A stretch of DNA of 64,000 bases from Hyphomicrobiaceae bacterium (GCA_023384095.1 JAHDXT010000001.1:62001-126000); one strand, 5' to 3'; positions 1-13,320 are shown, numbered from the stretch's first letter. The notes: generated by a model not told the origin, from the sequence alone. Program-made: numbers and translations.

Positions 1-170
1 GCCTTGCGCGCGGCCGGGTCCGGCGCGCGGCTTTCCGGGATCTCGACGAGGACGAGCGGCCCCCAGCCGAGCGCGCGCCCGCTCGCCGTCACGCGGTCAC
101 GATAACGCTCGAAGAGTTGGCGCTCCGGCCCCTCCTTGAGGCGCCCGACGGCGGCGATGACGAGGCGCAT
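1..170 (-). CDS. rlmH: 23S rRNA (pseudouridine1915-N3)-methyltransferase RlmH, partial (runs off left edge)
   Basis: Reverse-strand translation from ATG at 170: MRLVIAAVGRLKEGPERQLFERYRDRVTASGRALGWGPLVLVEIPES..., a typical RlmH N-terminus; immediately downstream of rsfS as is common. Confidence 0.9.
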   Translation of the reverse strand, partial: MRLVIAAVGRLKEGPERQLFERYRDRVTASGRALGWGPLVLVEIPESRAPDPAARK

Positions 171-235
171 GGCCGGACCCTGCGCGGGCCCGGCCCGCGG
201 CAATCACGAGACGACTTCCAAACTCGCTCGGGTCG

Positions 236-646
236 TCAGTGCGCCGCGCTCTCCGACGGGCGCTCTGCCGACCACATCTTCTCCAGGTTGTAGAACTCGC
301 GCACTTCCGGCCGGAAGACGTGGACGATCACGTCGACGGCATCGATCAGCACCCAGTCGCGGGCTTCCATGCCCTCGACGCGGACACGGCCATGACCATG
401 CTCTTTGAGCTTGCGCTGGATCTGATCGGCGATGGCCCCGACGTGGCGGTCGGAACGGCCCGTTGCGATCAGCATGTAGTCGCCGATCGAGGATTTCCCT
501 CTGAGATCGATCACGACCACGTTCTCGGCCTTGGCTTCGTCGAGCCAGTGCGAGATCTCGGCGAGGAGAGCTTCCGAGCCCATTCCTTCGGAGACGAGCT
601 CGGCTGGAGGCGCGCCCCTGCGGGCGCCCTCAAGAGCGGTTTGCAT
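236..646 (-). CDS. rsfS: Ribosome silencing factor RsfS
   Basis: Protein KAENVVVIDLRGKSSIGDYMLIATGRSDRHVGAIADQI...GMEARDWVLIDAVDVIVHVFRPEVREFYNLEKMW is diagnostic of RsfS/Iojap; start could be the internal Met (MGSEALL). Confidence 0.95.
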   Translation of the reverse strand: MQTALEGARRGAPPAELVSEGMGSEALLAEISHWLDEAKAENVVVIDLRGKSSIGDYMLIATGRSDRHVGAIADQIQRKLKEHGHGRVRVEGMEARDWVLIDAVDVIVHVFRPEVREFYNLEKMWSAERPSESAAH

Positions 647-807
647 CGTGCGGTGGGTTTCCTTTCGCCATCAAGTCCCGTTCAGGGTGCTGCCCGGACC
701 GCCTGCCAAGCAGGGTCCCGGAGGCAGCCATCGTGGTCGGTCCCAGGGGGCGACCATGCCTAGAATAAGTGATTTCCCCGCCTCATTTCAATCCGCCCCG
801 CCCGATT

Positions 808-1464
808 TCATGAGCGGGGTTGCCTTGGCGCGTCCGTCCGGCGCGCGGCCCGCAGCGCCGTGGAGGACAGCGGCGACAGCGGGCCGGTGAGGAGCGTCCA
901 GGCCGGTGGGCTGAGCTCCGGCAGATCGGCCGCCCGCCGCTCGGGCACGTAGGCCCGGCGGTAGGCCAGCGCAGCCTTGGACGCCATCGCGCGATGCCGC
1001 CAGCCCGGCCGGTCCACCACGGCGACCGGCATGGTGCGCATGATCTCCCGCCAATGCTGCCAGCGGTGAAAGCCCGCCAGGTTGTCGGCGCCCATGATCC
1101 ACACGAAACGGACCCCCCGATGGCGCCGCACGAGGAAAGCCAGCGTGGCCGCCGTGTAGGGCGTGCCGAGGTCGGCCTCGAAGCCGGTCACCTTGATTCG
1201 AGCGTCGGTCGTCATGGCGCGGCAGGCCGCGATCCGGTCCTCCTGCGGCGGCAGGTCGCCCGTCTCCTTGAGGGGATTGCCCGGCGTCACCACCCACCAG
1301 AGCTGGTCGAGGTCGAGCCGCCTGAGGGCCGTGTGGCTGATCAGCACATGGCCGGAGTGGGGCGGGTTGAAGCTGCCCCCCATGACGCCGACGCGCAGAC
1401 CCGGCACGACGAGCGGCGTCCTGACTCTGACCGAGCCGAAGCGGACCGGTGCGCTCCGGCGCAT
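808..1464 (-). CDS. nadD: Nicotinate-nucleotide adenylyltransferase NadD
   Basis: RVGVMGGSFNPPHSGHVLIS nucleotidyltransferase HxGH motif; synteny proA-nadD-rsfS. Confidence 0.93.
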   Translation of the reverse strand: MRRSAPVRFGSVRVRTPLVVPGLRVGVMGGSFNPPHSGHVLISHTALRRLDLDQLWWVVTPGNPLKETGDLPPQEDRIAACRAMTTDARIKVTGFEADLGTPYTAATLAFLVRRHRGVRFVWIMGADNLAGFHRWQHWREIMRTMPVAVVDRPGWRHRAMASKAALAYRRAYVPERRAADLPELSPPAWTLLTGPLSPLSSTALRAARRTDAPRQPRS

Positions 1465-1490
1465 CGCTCAGCGCCTCGCGCGGGCGTGAC

Positions 1491-2783
1491 TCATGCCGGC
1501 CTCACCTGGCCGGCGCCGCGCACGGCGTACTTGAAGCTCGTGAGCTGCTCCACTCCCACAGGGCCGCGCGCGTGCAGCTTGCCCGTCGCGATGCCGATCT
1601 CGGCGCCGAACCCGAACTCGCCGCCGTCGGCGAACTGCGTCGAGGCGTTGTGCAGGACGATGGCCGAATCGACCCGCTCGAGGAAGCGCTCCGCCGCAGC
1701 CGCGGAAGCCGTGACGATGGCGTCGGTGTGCTGGGAGCCGTAGCGGGCGATATGATCGATGGCGCCGTCGACCCCCTCGACCACCTTCACCGAGATGATC
1801 GCGTCCAGATACTCGGTCGACCAGTCCTCCTCCGTGGCGGGGGTCACGCGCGGATCGGCCTGTTGCGCGGCCTCGTCGCCCCGCACCGCGCAGCCGGCAT
1901 CGATGAGCGCCCGGATCAGATCGGGCAGGACGCGGCCTGGCGCGGCCCGATCGACGAGCAGGGTCTCGGTGGCGCCGCAGACGCCCGTCCGGCGCAGCTT
2001 GGCGTTGAGGACGATCTCCCGCGCCATCTCGAGGTCGGCGTCGCGGTCGACGTAGGTATGGCAGATGCCCTCGAGGTGGGCGAGCACCGGAACCCGCGCC
2101 TCTTCCTGCACGCGCGCCACGAGGCTCTTGCCGCCGCGCGGAACGATGACGTCGATGGCGCCGTCGAGCCCCTTCAGCATGAGCCCGACCGCCTCGCGGT
2201 CAGTCGTGGGCACGAGCTGGACGGCGCTCTCCGGCAACCTTGCCGCGCGCAGCCCGTCGACCAGGCAGGAGTGAATGGCGCGGCTCGAATGCCTGCTCTC
2301 CGAGCCGCCGCGCAGGATCGACGCGTTGCCGCTTTTCAGGCACAGCGCACCGGCGTCGGCGGTCACATTGGGCCGGCTCTCGTAGACGATGCCGACGACC
2401 CCCAGCGGCACCCGCACGCGCTCGATGACGAGGCCGTTGGGCCGCTGCCATCTCGCGAGCACCGCCCCGACGGGGTCTTCGAGCCGCGCAATGCTCTCAA
2501 GGCTGAGCGCGATCGCCTCGATGCGGCCGGCGTCCAGCGCCAGCCGGTCGAGGAAGGCGTTCGGCGCCCCCTTGCCGCGCGCCGTCCCGAGGTCCGTCGC
2601 GTTGGCCTCCAGAATGGCGGCAACCGAGCCGCGGACGGCCGTCGCGGCAGCCGACAGCGCTGCGTTCCTCGTTGCCGCGGATGCGACGGCGAGCTCGCGC
2701 GCGGCCGAGCGCGCCGCGGCTCCCATGCCCCGCATCAGCTCCGCCGTGCCGGCTATCCCGGCGCTGCGCTCCGGCCTGCTCAT
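1491..2783 (-). CDS. proA: Glutamate-5-semialdehyde dehydrogenase (gamma-glutamyl phosphate reductase)
   Basis: Start chosen at [21 protein letters not shown]; motifs [35 protein letters not shown] and [22 protein letters not shown]. Confidence 0.95.
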   Translation of the reverse strand: MSRPERSAGIAGTAELMRGMGAAARSAARELAVASAATRNAALSAAATAVRGSVAAILEANATDLGTARGKGAPNAFLDRLALDAGRIEAIALSLESIARLEDPVGAVLARWQRPNGLVIERVRVPLGVVGIVYESRPNVTADAGALCLKSGNASILRGGSESRHSSRAIHSCLVDGLRAARLPESAVQLVPTTDREAVGLMLKGLDGAIDVIVPRGGKSLVARVQEEARVPVLAHLEGICHTYVDRDADLEMAREIVLNAKLRRTGVCGATETLLVDRAAPGRVLPDLIRALIDAGCAVRGDEAAQQADPRVTPATEEDWSTEYLDAIISVKVVEGVDGAIDHIARYGSQHTDAIVTASAAAAERFLERVDSAIVLHNASTQFADGGEFGFGAEIGIATGKLHARGPVGVEQLTSFKYAVRGAGQVRPA

Positions 2784-2788
2784 GGCGG

Positions 2789-5526
<2,738 letters not shown>

Positions 5527-5656
5527 CTACCGTCATCTCCTCGCCGCGTCGAGGCTCGTCGTCCGGGATGACGGCACTGCAATTGAACGCATCTGAACAT
5601 CAAAAAAGGGAGATGGCTCGCCATCCCCCCGAAGAGCCGCCGACTGCCCGCGCCGA

Positions 5657-5929
5657 CTACTCCGCGGCTTCGAGCTTGGCCGGCCGCACGGAAACGAATA
5701 TGCGACCCTTGCTCTTCGTCCGGAACTCGACCTGGCCCTCGGCCACGGCGAACAGCGTATGGTCGGTGCCCATGCCGACGTTGTCGCCGGGATGCCACTG
5801 GGTGCCGCGCTGGCGCACGATGATGTTGCCCGGCACGACCGTCTCGCCGCCGAACCGCTTCACGCCGAGCCGCTTGGAATGGGAATCGCGCCCGTTGCGC
5901 GACGACCCGCCCGCCTTCTTGTGTGCCAT
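5657..5929 (-). CDS. rpmA: 50S ribosomal protein L27 (bL27)
   Basis: [61 protein letters not shown]. Confidence 0.98.
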   Translation of the reverse strand: MAHKKAGGSSRNGRDSHSKRLGVKRFGGETVVPGNIIVRQRGTQWHPGDNVGMGTDHTLFAVAEGQVEFRTKSKGRIFVSVRPAKLEAAE

Positions 5930-5960
5930 GTCCGTAACCTCTTGGTCGGGTCGGCTGCCG

Positions 5961-6275
5961 TCAGGCGCCGATGATGCTGGTGATGCGGACCATCGTCAGG
6001 TCCTGCCGGTGTCCCTTCTTGCGCCGCGAGTTCTTGCGGCGGCGCTTCTTGAAAGCGATCAGCTTCGGCCCGCGCGTCTGCTCGACGAGCTCCGCCGTGA
6101 CCTTGGCGCCGGGAAGCGTCGGCGTCCCGATCCGCGGCGTCCCGTTGCCGCCGATCATCAGCACGTCCGTGAACTCCACCTGGGCCCCGGCCTCTCCGTC
6201 GAGCTTCTCGACGGTCAGCACCTCGTCGGTGGCCACACGGTACTGCTTGCCGCCTGTCTTGATGACTGCGTACAT
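5961..6275 (-). CDS. rplU: 50S ribosomal protein L21 (bL21)
   Basis: [35 protein letters not shown]...[17 protein letters not shown]. Confidence 0.98.
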   Translation of the reverse strand: MYAVIKTGGKQYRVATDEVLTVEKLDGEAGAQVEFTDVLMIGGNGTPRIGTPTLPGAKVTAELVEQTRGPKLIAFKKRRRKNSRRKKGHRQDLTMVRITSIIGA

Positions 6276-6539
6276 GATGAACCCTCGTCGTATCCGCGCC
6301 CTGCGGCGCCGCGGGTGGTGGACCCGCGGACTTCAACTCAACCGGCTCGCCGGACCCAGAACGGCCCATCGGAGTCGGTCTACCGGCGGGATGCCGGCGT
6401 TATGCCTCGGACAGCGCCTCTTGCGCGATGGCGCCTCAGCCATCGCGTGCGGCCGCACTATCCATCGGACAGGGGCCCCAAGTCAATGCTGTTGCTGGCC
6501 ACGTGTGGCGCGAAGGCGGGCCGTGGTGTAGGGAACCCG

Positions 6540-7568
6540 ATGCTCGGTCGAACGACATCGCAGCCCCGACAGGATCGGGAGACGGCCCTGGTCCCCATTC
6601 CGGTGATCGACGTCGGCCCCGGCTTCCCGATGGCCACGCTGATCGCCGAGGAGGCCCGCGCGCATGCCCTGCTCGACATGGCGACGCGCCATCTGCCGCG
6701 GGCGGCGTTGCGGGGCGCCGACGCGATCTCGCGGCACTGGCTGGCGAAGTGGAACAACGCGCATCTGGACGAGATCGACGCCATCGCGGCGAGGCTCGGC
6801 CGGCCAGGAGCCTACTTCCTCTCGGTGAACTACGAATGGGGCTGCACGGTCGGCGTGAAGCCCTGCCCGGAGGCGAGGACGGCGCGGCTCGTGCGTGTGC
6901 TGGACTGGCGCACGCCGGGGCTCGGCCGCTGCGTGCTCGCGGCCAGGGTCCGCGGCGCGGCGGGGCCGTTCACGACGCTCACCTGGCCGGGCTACACGGG
7001 GATCCTGCAGGCCATGGCCCCCGGGCGCTTCGCCGCCGCGCTCAACCAGGCGCCGATGCGCATGGCCGGCGGCGGACTGCTGCCGCTCGATTGGGCCGCG
7101 AACCGGGCCCGGGTCTGGCGCATGCCGCATCCGACGCCGGCGCATCTCTTGCGCCTCGTGTTCGAGACCGCCGGGAGCTTCGCCGAGGCGAAGCGGCTCC
7201 TGAGCGAGCATCCGGTCGCCAGCCCGGCGATCTTCAGTCTCGCCGGCCTGGACGCGCGGCAGACAACGGTGATCGAGCGGACGGAAGAGGCGGCTCGTGT
7301 CCATGACGGGCCAGCCGTTGCCGCCAACCACTGGCAGGCGCCCGGCTGGCACGGCCGGCCGCGCGGCCGCGACAGCGCCGGCCGCACCCGCATGATGCAG
7401 GCGGTGGCGAGCGACCTCGATCCCCGGTTTGCATGGCTGAAGCCGCCGATCCTGAACGACCGCACCCGGCTCGCCATGGTCGCCGACGCGGCAGGGGGGA
7501 GGCTCGTCGCCCAAGGGTTCGAGGCCTACGGCCCGGCGACGCTGCCGCTCGAGCTCGCATCCGCCTGA
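6540..7568 (+). CDS. Ntn-hydrolase of the acid ceramidase/NAAA/C45-like type (putative acylase/amidase)
   Basis: [41 protein letters not shown] matches the Cys-nucleophile plus R-x-LDW layout of NAAA/acid-ceramidase-like enzymes; in-frame Met choices at 6486 and 6540. Confidence 0.7.
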   Translation: MLGRTTSQPRQDRETALVPIPVIDVGPGFPMATLIAEEARAHALLDMATRHLPRAALRGADAISRHWLAKWNNAHLDEIDAIAARLGRPGAYFLSVNYEWGCTVGVKPCPEARTARLVRVLDWRTPGLGRCVLAARVRGAAGPFTTLTWPGYTGILQAMAPGRFAAALNQAPMRMAGGGLLPLDWAANRARVWRMPHPTPAHLLRLVFETAGSFAEAKRLLSEHPVASPAIFSLAGLDARQTTVIERTEEAARVHDGPAVAANHWQAPGWHGRPRGRDSAGRTRMMQAVASDLDPRFAWLKPPILNDRTRLAMVADAAGGRLVAQGFEAYGPATLPLELASA

Positions 7569-7678
7569 GCCCGCCGCGAAAATCCTTCAGACGCCGGCAC
7601 TTTACCCCTCGTTAGCAGCGCATTGCGCAGATTGACACGACCGAGGGCACCTCGAGCGATCTAAAGGGAGTTGTTGTC

Positions 7679-8992
7679 ATGATCAGGCGGGATTTTCTCT
7701 GGGCAGTTACCTCACTCGCGGCAGTAGGCGCTCTGCGCGGCACGGCAGCCGAGGCCAAGGAGGCGAGCATAGCCGACGGCAGAGTCGAACGAGGCGCCAC
7801 CCGCATCGCAGGGTTTCGGACCGGCGAGCTCGACTTTCAACTGATGCGATCGCTCGGCGCCACGAGCTACGGCGGGGCCGCGCCGGGCGAGATTTTCGCG
7901 GCGCGCGCGGCCGTTCAGGGCGACGACCCCTACGCCTGGCGCTCCGCCATGGCGGGGATGGGCGAGCGCGGGCTGCAAGGGGCGAGGAGCGCGCTGGACC
8001 GTGGCCACCGCATCAGCGCGCGCGATCATTTCCTGCGCGCGTCCATGTATTACCGCGCCGCGGAGTATTTCGCCGATCCGTTCGGGACGGAAGCCCTGCC
8101 CTGGGGTTTCGCGAGCCGCGACGCATTCCACGCGGCGGCAAAGCTGATGGCCCACCGCATCGAGCCGATCCAGGTGCCGTTCGAGGGCAAGTCGCTGCCC
8201 GGCTATTTCATGTCGCCCGCCGCAGGTGCTGCGCGGGGCAAGACCCTCATCGTGCTGACGGGGTTCGACGGCACCGCCGAGGAGCTCTATTTCGTGGTTG
8301 CGGCCGCTGCGCTCGAGCGCGGCTACAATATCCTCATCGCCGAGGGCCCGGGACAGGTCGGCTGCATGCGCGTCAATCCCGAGCTGAAGTTCCGCCCCGA
8401 CTACGAGAAGCCGATCGGCGCCATGATCGACGCGGCGCTGGCGCGGCCGGAGGTGGCGGCCGAGCGTCTCGCCCTCTACGGCATCAGCTTCGGCGGGCAT
8501 TTCGTCACGCGCGCAGGCGGGCACGACCCGAGGATCAAGGCGCTGGTCGTGAACTCGCCCATCATCGACCTGTTCGCCTACATGGCGGGCTTCGTCTCCC
8601 CCCAGATGGCGAACGACCCGCCGCCGGTGACGCTGGCCGACGTCGACGGCATCCCCGACGACGAGCTCCCGCGCACGGCGAAGCTCAGCTTCAAGTCCGC
8701 CTGCCGCCGCTTCGGGGTCGACAGCTTCGCCGGCTGGATGGGACGCCTGAAGGACTTCAAGTCGATCGATCGCCTCGCCGAGATCCGCTGCCCGACGCTG
8801 CCCATGGTGGGGATCGGCGAAGGGGCCGAAGCCATTGCCCAGTTCGAGCGTTACTCGGCTGCGGTGTCGGGTCCGGTCAAGCAGCGGGTCTTCGCCGCTG
8901 ACGAAGGCGCGGACATGCATTGCCAGGCGGGCAACCTGCCCCTTTCCAATGCCGTCGTCCTCGACTGGCTGGACGAGCTTTTCGACGCCTGA
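7679..8992 (+). CDS. Exported alpha/beta hydrolase (dipeptidyl-peptidase/2,6-dihydroxypseudooxynicotine hydrolase-like)
   Basis: N-terminal MIRRDFLWAVTSLAAVGALRGTAAEA signal-like segment; LYGISFGGHFVTRAGGHDPRIKALVVNSP (GxSxGG nucleophile elbow); late His in GADMHCQAGN. Confidence 0.75.
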   Translation: MIRRDFLWAVTSLAAVGALRGTAAEAKEASIADGRVERGATRIAGFRTGELDFQLMRSLGATSYGGAAPGEIFAARAAVQGDDPYAWRSAMAGMGERGLQGARSALDRGHRISARDHFLRASMYYRAAEYFADPFGTEALPWGFASRDAFHAAAKLMAHRIEPIQVPFEGKSLPGYFMSPAAGAARGKTLIVLTGFDGTAEELYFVVAAAALERGYNILIAEGPGQVGCMRVNPELKFRPDYEKPIGAMIDAALARPEVAAERLALYGISFGGHFVTRAGGHDPRIKALVVNSPIIDLFAYMAGFVSPQMANDPPPVTLADVDGIPDDELPRTAKLSFKSACRRFGVDSFAGWMGRLKDFKSIDRLAEIRCPTLPMVGIGEGAEAIAQFERYSAAVSGPVKQRVFAADEGADMHCQAGNLPLSNAVVLDWLDELFDA

Positions 8993-9068
8993 GCGGCCAG
9001 GCTGACGACAACGCGTTCGCGCGCGGCTACGTTGGGGGAGGCCAGGACGAACCGGCAAGGCGCGGGTC

Positions 9069-10538
9069 ATGGGCAAGAGGCAGACCACCGGCCACGCACT
9101 CCCCCCCGAAGCGGCGATCGATGCGCTCGAGCACCTCTACGCCAATGCGTCAGCCGCGCTGGTGCGGGCGCTCGACCGCTATCTCGACACGCGCGAGCCG
9201 CCCACGACGAAGGAACGGGCGGCCTTCCGCTATCCGCTGCTGCGGGTGATCTACTACGGCGCCGAGGAGCCGCAGCGCACCCGCCGGGCGTTCGCCAAGT
9301 TCCAGCGGCCCGGGGTCTATGCGACCACGGTGACGCACCCGCGCCATTTCCGCGGCTACCTGCTCGAGCAGTTGAGGCCGCTGGTGGCCGAGTATGGGGC
9401 CGAGATCGAGGTCGGGGTCAGCAGCCAGGAGATCCCCTTCCCCTACACCATGGAGCGCGTCGACGAGATCGGCAGGATGGGCATCACGGCGGTCGAGCTC
9501 GCCCGCCATTTCCCGACGCCGCTGCTGTCGCTCGTCGGCGACGAGGTGGCAGACGGGGAATGGGATGCGCCCGAGGGCGAGCCACGGCCGCTGGCGCTGT
9601 TCGATGCGGTCAGGGTCGACTATTCACTGCGCCGGCTCGTGCATTACACGGGCAGCGACTGGCGCAACGTGCAGAACTGGGTCCTGCTCACCAACTATCA
9701 CCGCTACGTCGACCAGTTCGTCCACTGGGGCGTGATGCGCCTGAGCGACGGCGGGCCCTATCAGCGACTGGTCCTGCCCGGCGGCGCCGAGATCCGCCGC
9801 GGCGAGGCGCAGGATGCGGTGGAGGGCGTGATCGCGGCGAGCCCTTGGCACCGTTTCCAGATGCCGGCCTATCACCTCGTTGCGCCGGGCGGCGAGGGCG
9901 TGACGCTGGTCAACATCGGCGTCGGCCCGTCCAACGCCAAGAACATCACCGATCATCTGGCCGTGCTGCGCCCCAACTGCTGGCTGATGGTCGGCCACTG
10001 CGGCGGCCTGCGCCAGTCGCAGCAGATCGGCGACTACGTCCTCGCCCACGCCTACCTGCGCCAGGACCGCATCCTCGACACGCTGGTGCCGCCGGACGTG
10101 CCCATCCCGGCGCTGGCCGAGGTGCAGGTCGCGCTGCAGGACGCCGCCGCCATGGTCACCGGCGAGCGGGGCGATTCGCTGAAGGAACGGCTCAGAACCG
10201 GCACCGTCGTCACCAACGACGACCGCAACTGGGAGCTGCGCTACTCGCACGAGCGGCGGCGCATCAATCTCTCACGCGCCATCGCCGTCGACATGGAGAG
10301 CGGCACCATCGCCGCCAACGGCTACCGCCTGCGCGTGCCCTACGGCACGCTGCTCTGCGTCTCCGACAAGCCCCTGCATGGCGAGATCAAGCTGCCCGGC
10401 GCCGCCAACGCCTTCTACGAGGCCGCCGTCGCGCAGCATCTGGAGATCGGGCTGAAGGCGCTCGACCTCCTGCGCGAGCGCCGCGACACCCTCCACTCCC
10501 GCAAGCTGCGCTCCTTCGACGAGCCGCCGTTCAGGTGA
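9069..10538 (+). CDS. amn: AMP nucleosidase
   Basis: N-terminal RYLDTREPPTTKERAAFRYPLLRVIY; C-terminal nucleoside phosphorylase-like domain NCWLMVGHCGGLRQSQQIGDYVLAHAYLRQD...VDMESGTIAANGYRLRVPYGTLLCVSDKPLHGEIK. Confidence 0.93.
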   Translation: MGKRQTTGHALPPEAAIDALEHLYANASAALVRALDRYLDTREPPTTKERAAFRYPLLRVIYYGAEEPQRTRRAFAKFQRPGVYATTVTHPRHFRGYLLEQLRPLVAEYGAEIEVGVSSQEIPFPYTMERVDEIGRMGITAVELARHFPTPLLSLVGDEVADGEWDAPEGEPRPLALFDAVRVDYSLRRLVHYTGSDWRNVQNWVLLTNYHRYVDQFVHWGVMRLSDGGPYQRLVLPGGAEIRRGEAQDAVEGVIAASPWHRFQMPAYHLVAPGGEGVTLVNIGVGPSNAKNITDHLAVLRPNCWLMVGHCGGLRQSQQIGDYVLAHAYLRQDRILDTLVPPDVPIPALAEVQVALQDAAAMVTGERGDSLKERLRTGTVVTNDDRNWELRYSHERRRINLSRAIAVDMESGTIAANGYRLRVPYGTLLCVSDKPLHGEIKLPGAANAFYEAAVAQHLEIGLKALDLLRERRDTLHSRKLRSFDEPPFR

Positions 10539-10574
10539 AATGAAATGCTCGTTCGCTTTTGCGAGCGGCTTGCT

Positions 10575-11882
10575 TCAACCAAGCGCCTTGCGGATCGAGC
10601 CTTCCAGGATTTCCGCAGCCTGATCGAGCTGGGCGTCGGTGGTGGTGAACGGCGGCACGAAACGCAGCACGTTCTTGTGGCGGCCGCGCACCGAGAACAT
10701 GAGCCCGTTCGCCAGCCCGTGCCGGTAGACGTCGGTCGCGAGCCCGGCCGCCGGCTCCTTGGTGCGGCGGTCGCGGACGAGCTCTATGCCCTGCAGGAGC
10801 CCCCGGCCGCGGATGTCGCCGACGACCTCGTGGCGTTGCTGCAGCGCGCGAATGTTGTCCTGCCAGCGCCGGCCGATCGCCAGCGCCCGCTGCGGCAGGT
10901 CGTTCTCGACGATCTCGTCGATGCTGGCCGTCCCGGCCTTGCAGGCGAGCGGGTCGGAGCTGTGCGAATGTCCGCAGGAGAACCCGTTGGCGGTGGCGCG
11001 CGCGGCGACGGCGTCGGTGGTGACCGTGGCGCTGATGGCGATGCCGCCGCCGAGGTGCTTGGAGATCGTCAGGATGTCGGGCTGCACTCCGTAGGCCTGG
11101 TAAGCGAACATGGTCCCGAGCTTTCCGAGCCCGGTCTGGGCCTCGTCGTAGATCAGCAGCGCGCCGCGCCTGTCGAGCTCGCGGCGCAGGCCCTCGAGGT
11201 ACTCGGCCGGCAGCTCGATGACCCCGCCGGCGCTGACGATGGGCTCGACGATCACGGCGGCGGGGAGGCCCGCCGACTGCTTGTCGAGCGTCTCCATGCC
11301 GAAGTGCAGCGGCGCCATGCAGCAGCCCTTGCCCTCGCTCTCGTAGGGACAGCGATAGCAATAGGGTGTCGGGATCGCGAACATCTCGGGCATGGCCGGG
11401 CCGTAGCCCGGAGCCGCGGCCGAGAAGCTGATGGCGCGCGTCGCGTCGCTGAGGCCGTGGAAGCTCAAGGACAGCGCGCCGATCGACATCCGCCCGGTGG
11501 CGCGGCGGGCGAGCAGCACGGCCAGCTCGTTCGAATCGGAGCCCGATTCACCGAACACCGATTTGCGCAACGGGGCATCGTTGATGGACGCGATGCGCTC
11601 GGCGAGCTCGACCTGCGGCAGGTTGTAGTAGACCGTGCTGGCGTGCGTCAGCACCGCGCTCTGCTCGCGGATGACGGCCTGGATGCGCGGGTTGTTGTGG
11701 CCGAGCGTCGAGCACATCTGGCCGGAGTTGAAATCGAGATAGCTGCGCCCTTCCGTGTCCCAGACGACGCTCGCGTCCGCCCGCTCGATCACGGGCCCCT
11801 CCTCGGCCGGCACGATGTCCGACAGCAGGCTCGTCGGGAGCAGGTACTCGCGAGCCCTGCCGATCGCCTCGTCTCGCTTCAT
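10575..11882 (-). CDS. Class-III PLP aminotransferase (2,2-dialkylglycine decarboxylase-like)
   Basis: YLDFNSGQMCSTLGHNNPRIQ, FGESGSDSNELAVLLAR, LLIYDEAQTGLGKLGTMFAYQAYGVQPDILTISKHLGGG. Confidence 0.85.
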   Translation of the reverse strand: MKRDEAIGRAREYLLPTSLLSDIVPAEEGPVIERADASVVWDTEGRSYLDFNSGQMCSTLGHNNPRIQAVIREQSAVLTHASTVYYNLPQVELAERIASINDAPLRKSVFGESGSDSNELAVLLARRATGRMSIGALSLSFHGLSDATRAISFSAAAPGYGPAMPEMFAIPTPYCYRCPYESEGKGCCMAPLHFGMETLDKQSAGLPAAVIVEPIVSAGGVIELPAEYLEGLRRELDRRGALLIYDEAQTGLGKLGTMFAYQAYGVQPDILTISKHLGGGIAISATVTTDAVAARATANGFSCGHSHSSDPLACKAGTASIDEIVENDLPQRALAIGRRWQDNIRALQQRHEVVGDIRGRGLLQGIELVRDRRTKEPAAGLATDVYRHGLANGLMFSVRGRHKNVLRFVPPFTTTDAQLDQAAEILEGSIRKALG

Positions 11883-12105
11883 CGCGCGTTCCGCCCGCTC
11901 GGGCGCCCTCGTCCAAAATCCAGTCCCCTGTCTGTTTCGGAACTGTTTCCCTCGCGATGAACGATGTCAACGAACTCGGTAACTGTTTTGCTGTAACCTA
12001 GGGAACAGGAGTGGATCGGCGCTCCCTGGTATCCTTCCGGTCAGTCGGCGTCCCAGCGCCGTAACCAGGGGGAAGGCTGATCGTTTCGATACGCGGGCGT
12101 GTGCC

Positions 12106-13050
12106 ATGCGGACAACTGCATACCTCATCGCGCTTTCGGCGTTCTCGGCGAGCATCGCCGGGGCCCAGGCCACCGACAGGCCGCAGATCGGATCCACGGT
12201 CGCCGTCGTCAATCACGTGATGGCCGAGTACGACCGCGACCGGCGCAATCTGCAGGCCGGCGACCGGGTGCACCAGGACGAGGTCATCGAGGTGGGGGAT
12301 GATTCGAAGGGCGAGCTGATGCTCGACGACAGCACCATGCTGGTCCTGGGTCCGAAGTCGCGGCTGCTGCTGGACGAGTTCGTCTACAACGGAGCGCGCA
12401 CCAAGGGCGACATCGCCGTCAACCTCCTCAAGGGCGCCTTCCGCTTCATCACCGGCAGCGCGACCAGGACGTCATACCGGATCAGGACGCCCGTCGCCGC
12501 GATCACCGTCCGCGGCACGATCTTCGACGTCTATCTCGCCGACACCGGGCTCTGGCTGCTGCTGCTCGAAGGCGGCATCCGGGCCTGCAACGACCAGGGC
12601 ACATGCCGCAACCTGAGCCAGCCCGGCCAGATCCTGCACGTCGGCAGCGACGGGAGCATGGGCCAGCCAAGCCGCTGGGCATCGCTGCGCGACCGTGACG
12701 CGCTCCCGTTCGATACGGCGTTTCCATTCGTGACCGATGCGCCGGTCCTGGACCCCGACCCGGTGCTGACGCGCGACGAGATCCTGGCCGTCCCGGCCCT
12801 GAAGCCGCCGCGCAGACCTCCTTCTCCGCCCGTCAGGACCAGGAAGCCTGGCCGCCAGCCGCCGGTCGAGCGGCAAAGGGAGGCTTATGTGCCCGACAGC
12901 CCGGGTCTTCCGGTCGCGATCGGAATCGATATAGGTCTGGGCAAGATCGGCAAGCATCGCCGGCCGCGCTACCCTAAATGGGAGCGCTCGCCGGACGAGT
13001 CCAAGCTTCCTCGGTTTCCGAGCCGCAGGCACAACGACAGCAAGTACTGA
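12106..13050 (+). CDS. Secreted FecR-domain protein with Pro/basic-rich C-terminus
   Basis: Signal peptide MRTTAYLIALSAFSASIAGAQA; KGELMLDDSTMLVLGPKSRLLLDEFVY...GAFRFITGS...YRIRTPVAAITVRGTIFDVYL is a FecR motif. Confidence 0.85.
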   Translation: MRTTAYLIALSAFSASIAGAQATDRPQIGSTVAVVNHVMAEYDRDRRNLQAGDRVHQDEVIEVGDDSKGELMLDDSTMLVLGPKSRLLLDEFVYNGARTKGDIAVNLLKGAFRFITGSATRTSYRIRTPVAAITVRGTIFDVYLADTGLWLLLLEGGIRACNDQGTCRNLSQPGQILHVGSDGSMGQPSRWASLRDRDALPFDTAFPFVTDAPVLDPDPVLTRDEILAVPALKPPRRPPSPPVRTRKPGRQPPVERQREAYVPDSPGLPVAIGIDIGLGKIGKHRRPRYPKWERSPDESKLPRFPSRRHNDSKY

Positions 13051-13301
13051 TGGCGTCCGATGGCGCCGCGGGGACTATCCTGATCATGCAGCATGATGCA
13101 AGCGCGACGAGACTGGGACGCGACTGCGCATTGGCAGCCCTGCGCGCAAAGCTGGACAAGGCGCGGCAGGGCGAAGCCAGGGCCACGGCCGGGCGTGCCG
13201 CGGACATCGACACGCTCGAGATGCGGCAGGTCTACGCCAGCCACATCGCGTGGCTGGAGGACCGGATCTGCGAGATGGAGACGAGCAAGGGCGAAGAATA
13301 G
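13050..13301 (+). CDS. Small hypothetical protein, predicted helical/coiled-coil
   Basis: TGATG overlap with the FecR stop; MASDGAAGTILIMQHDASATRLGRDCALAALRAKLDKARQGEARATAGRAADIDTLEMRQVYASHIAWLEDRICEMETSKGEE. Confidence 0.55.
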   Translation: MASDGAAGTILIMQHDASATRLGRDCALAALRAKLDKARQGEARATAGRAADIDTLEMRQVYASHIAWLEDRICEMETSKGEE

Positions 13302-13320
13302 CCCTGCCTCGCCGCAGCCG

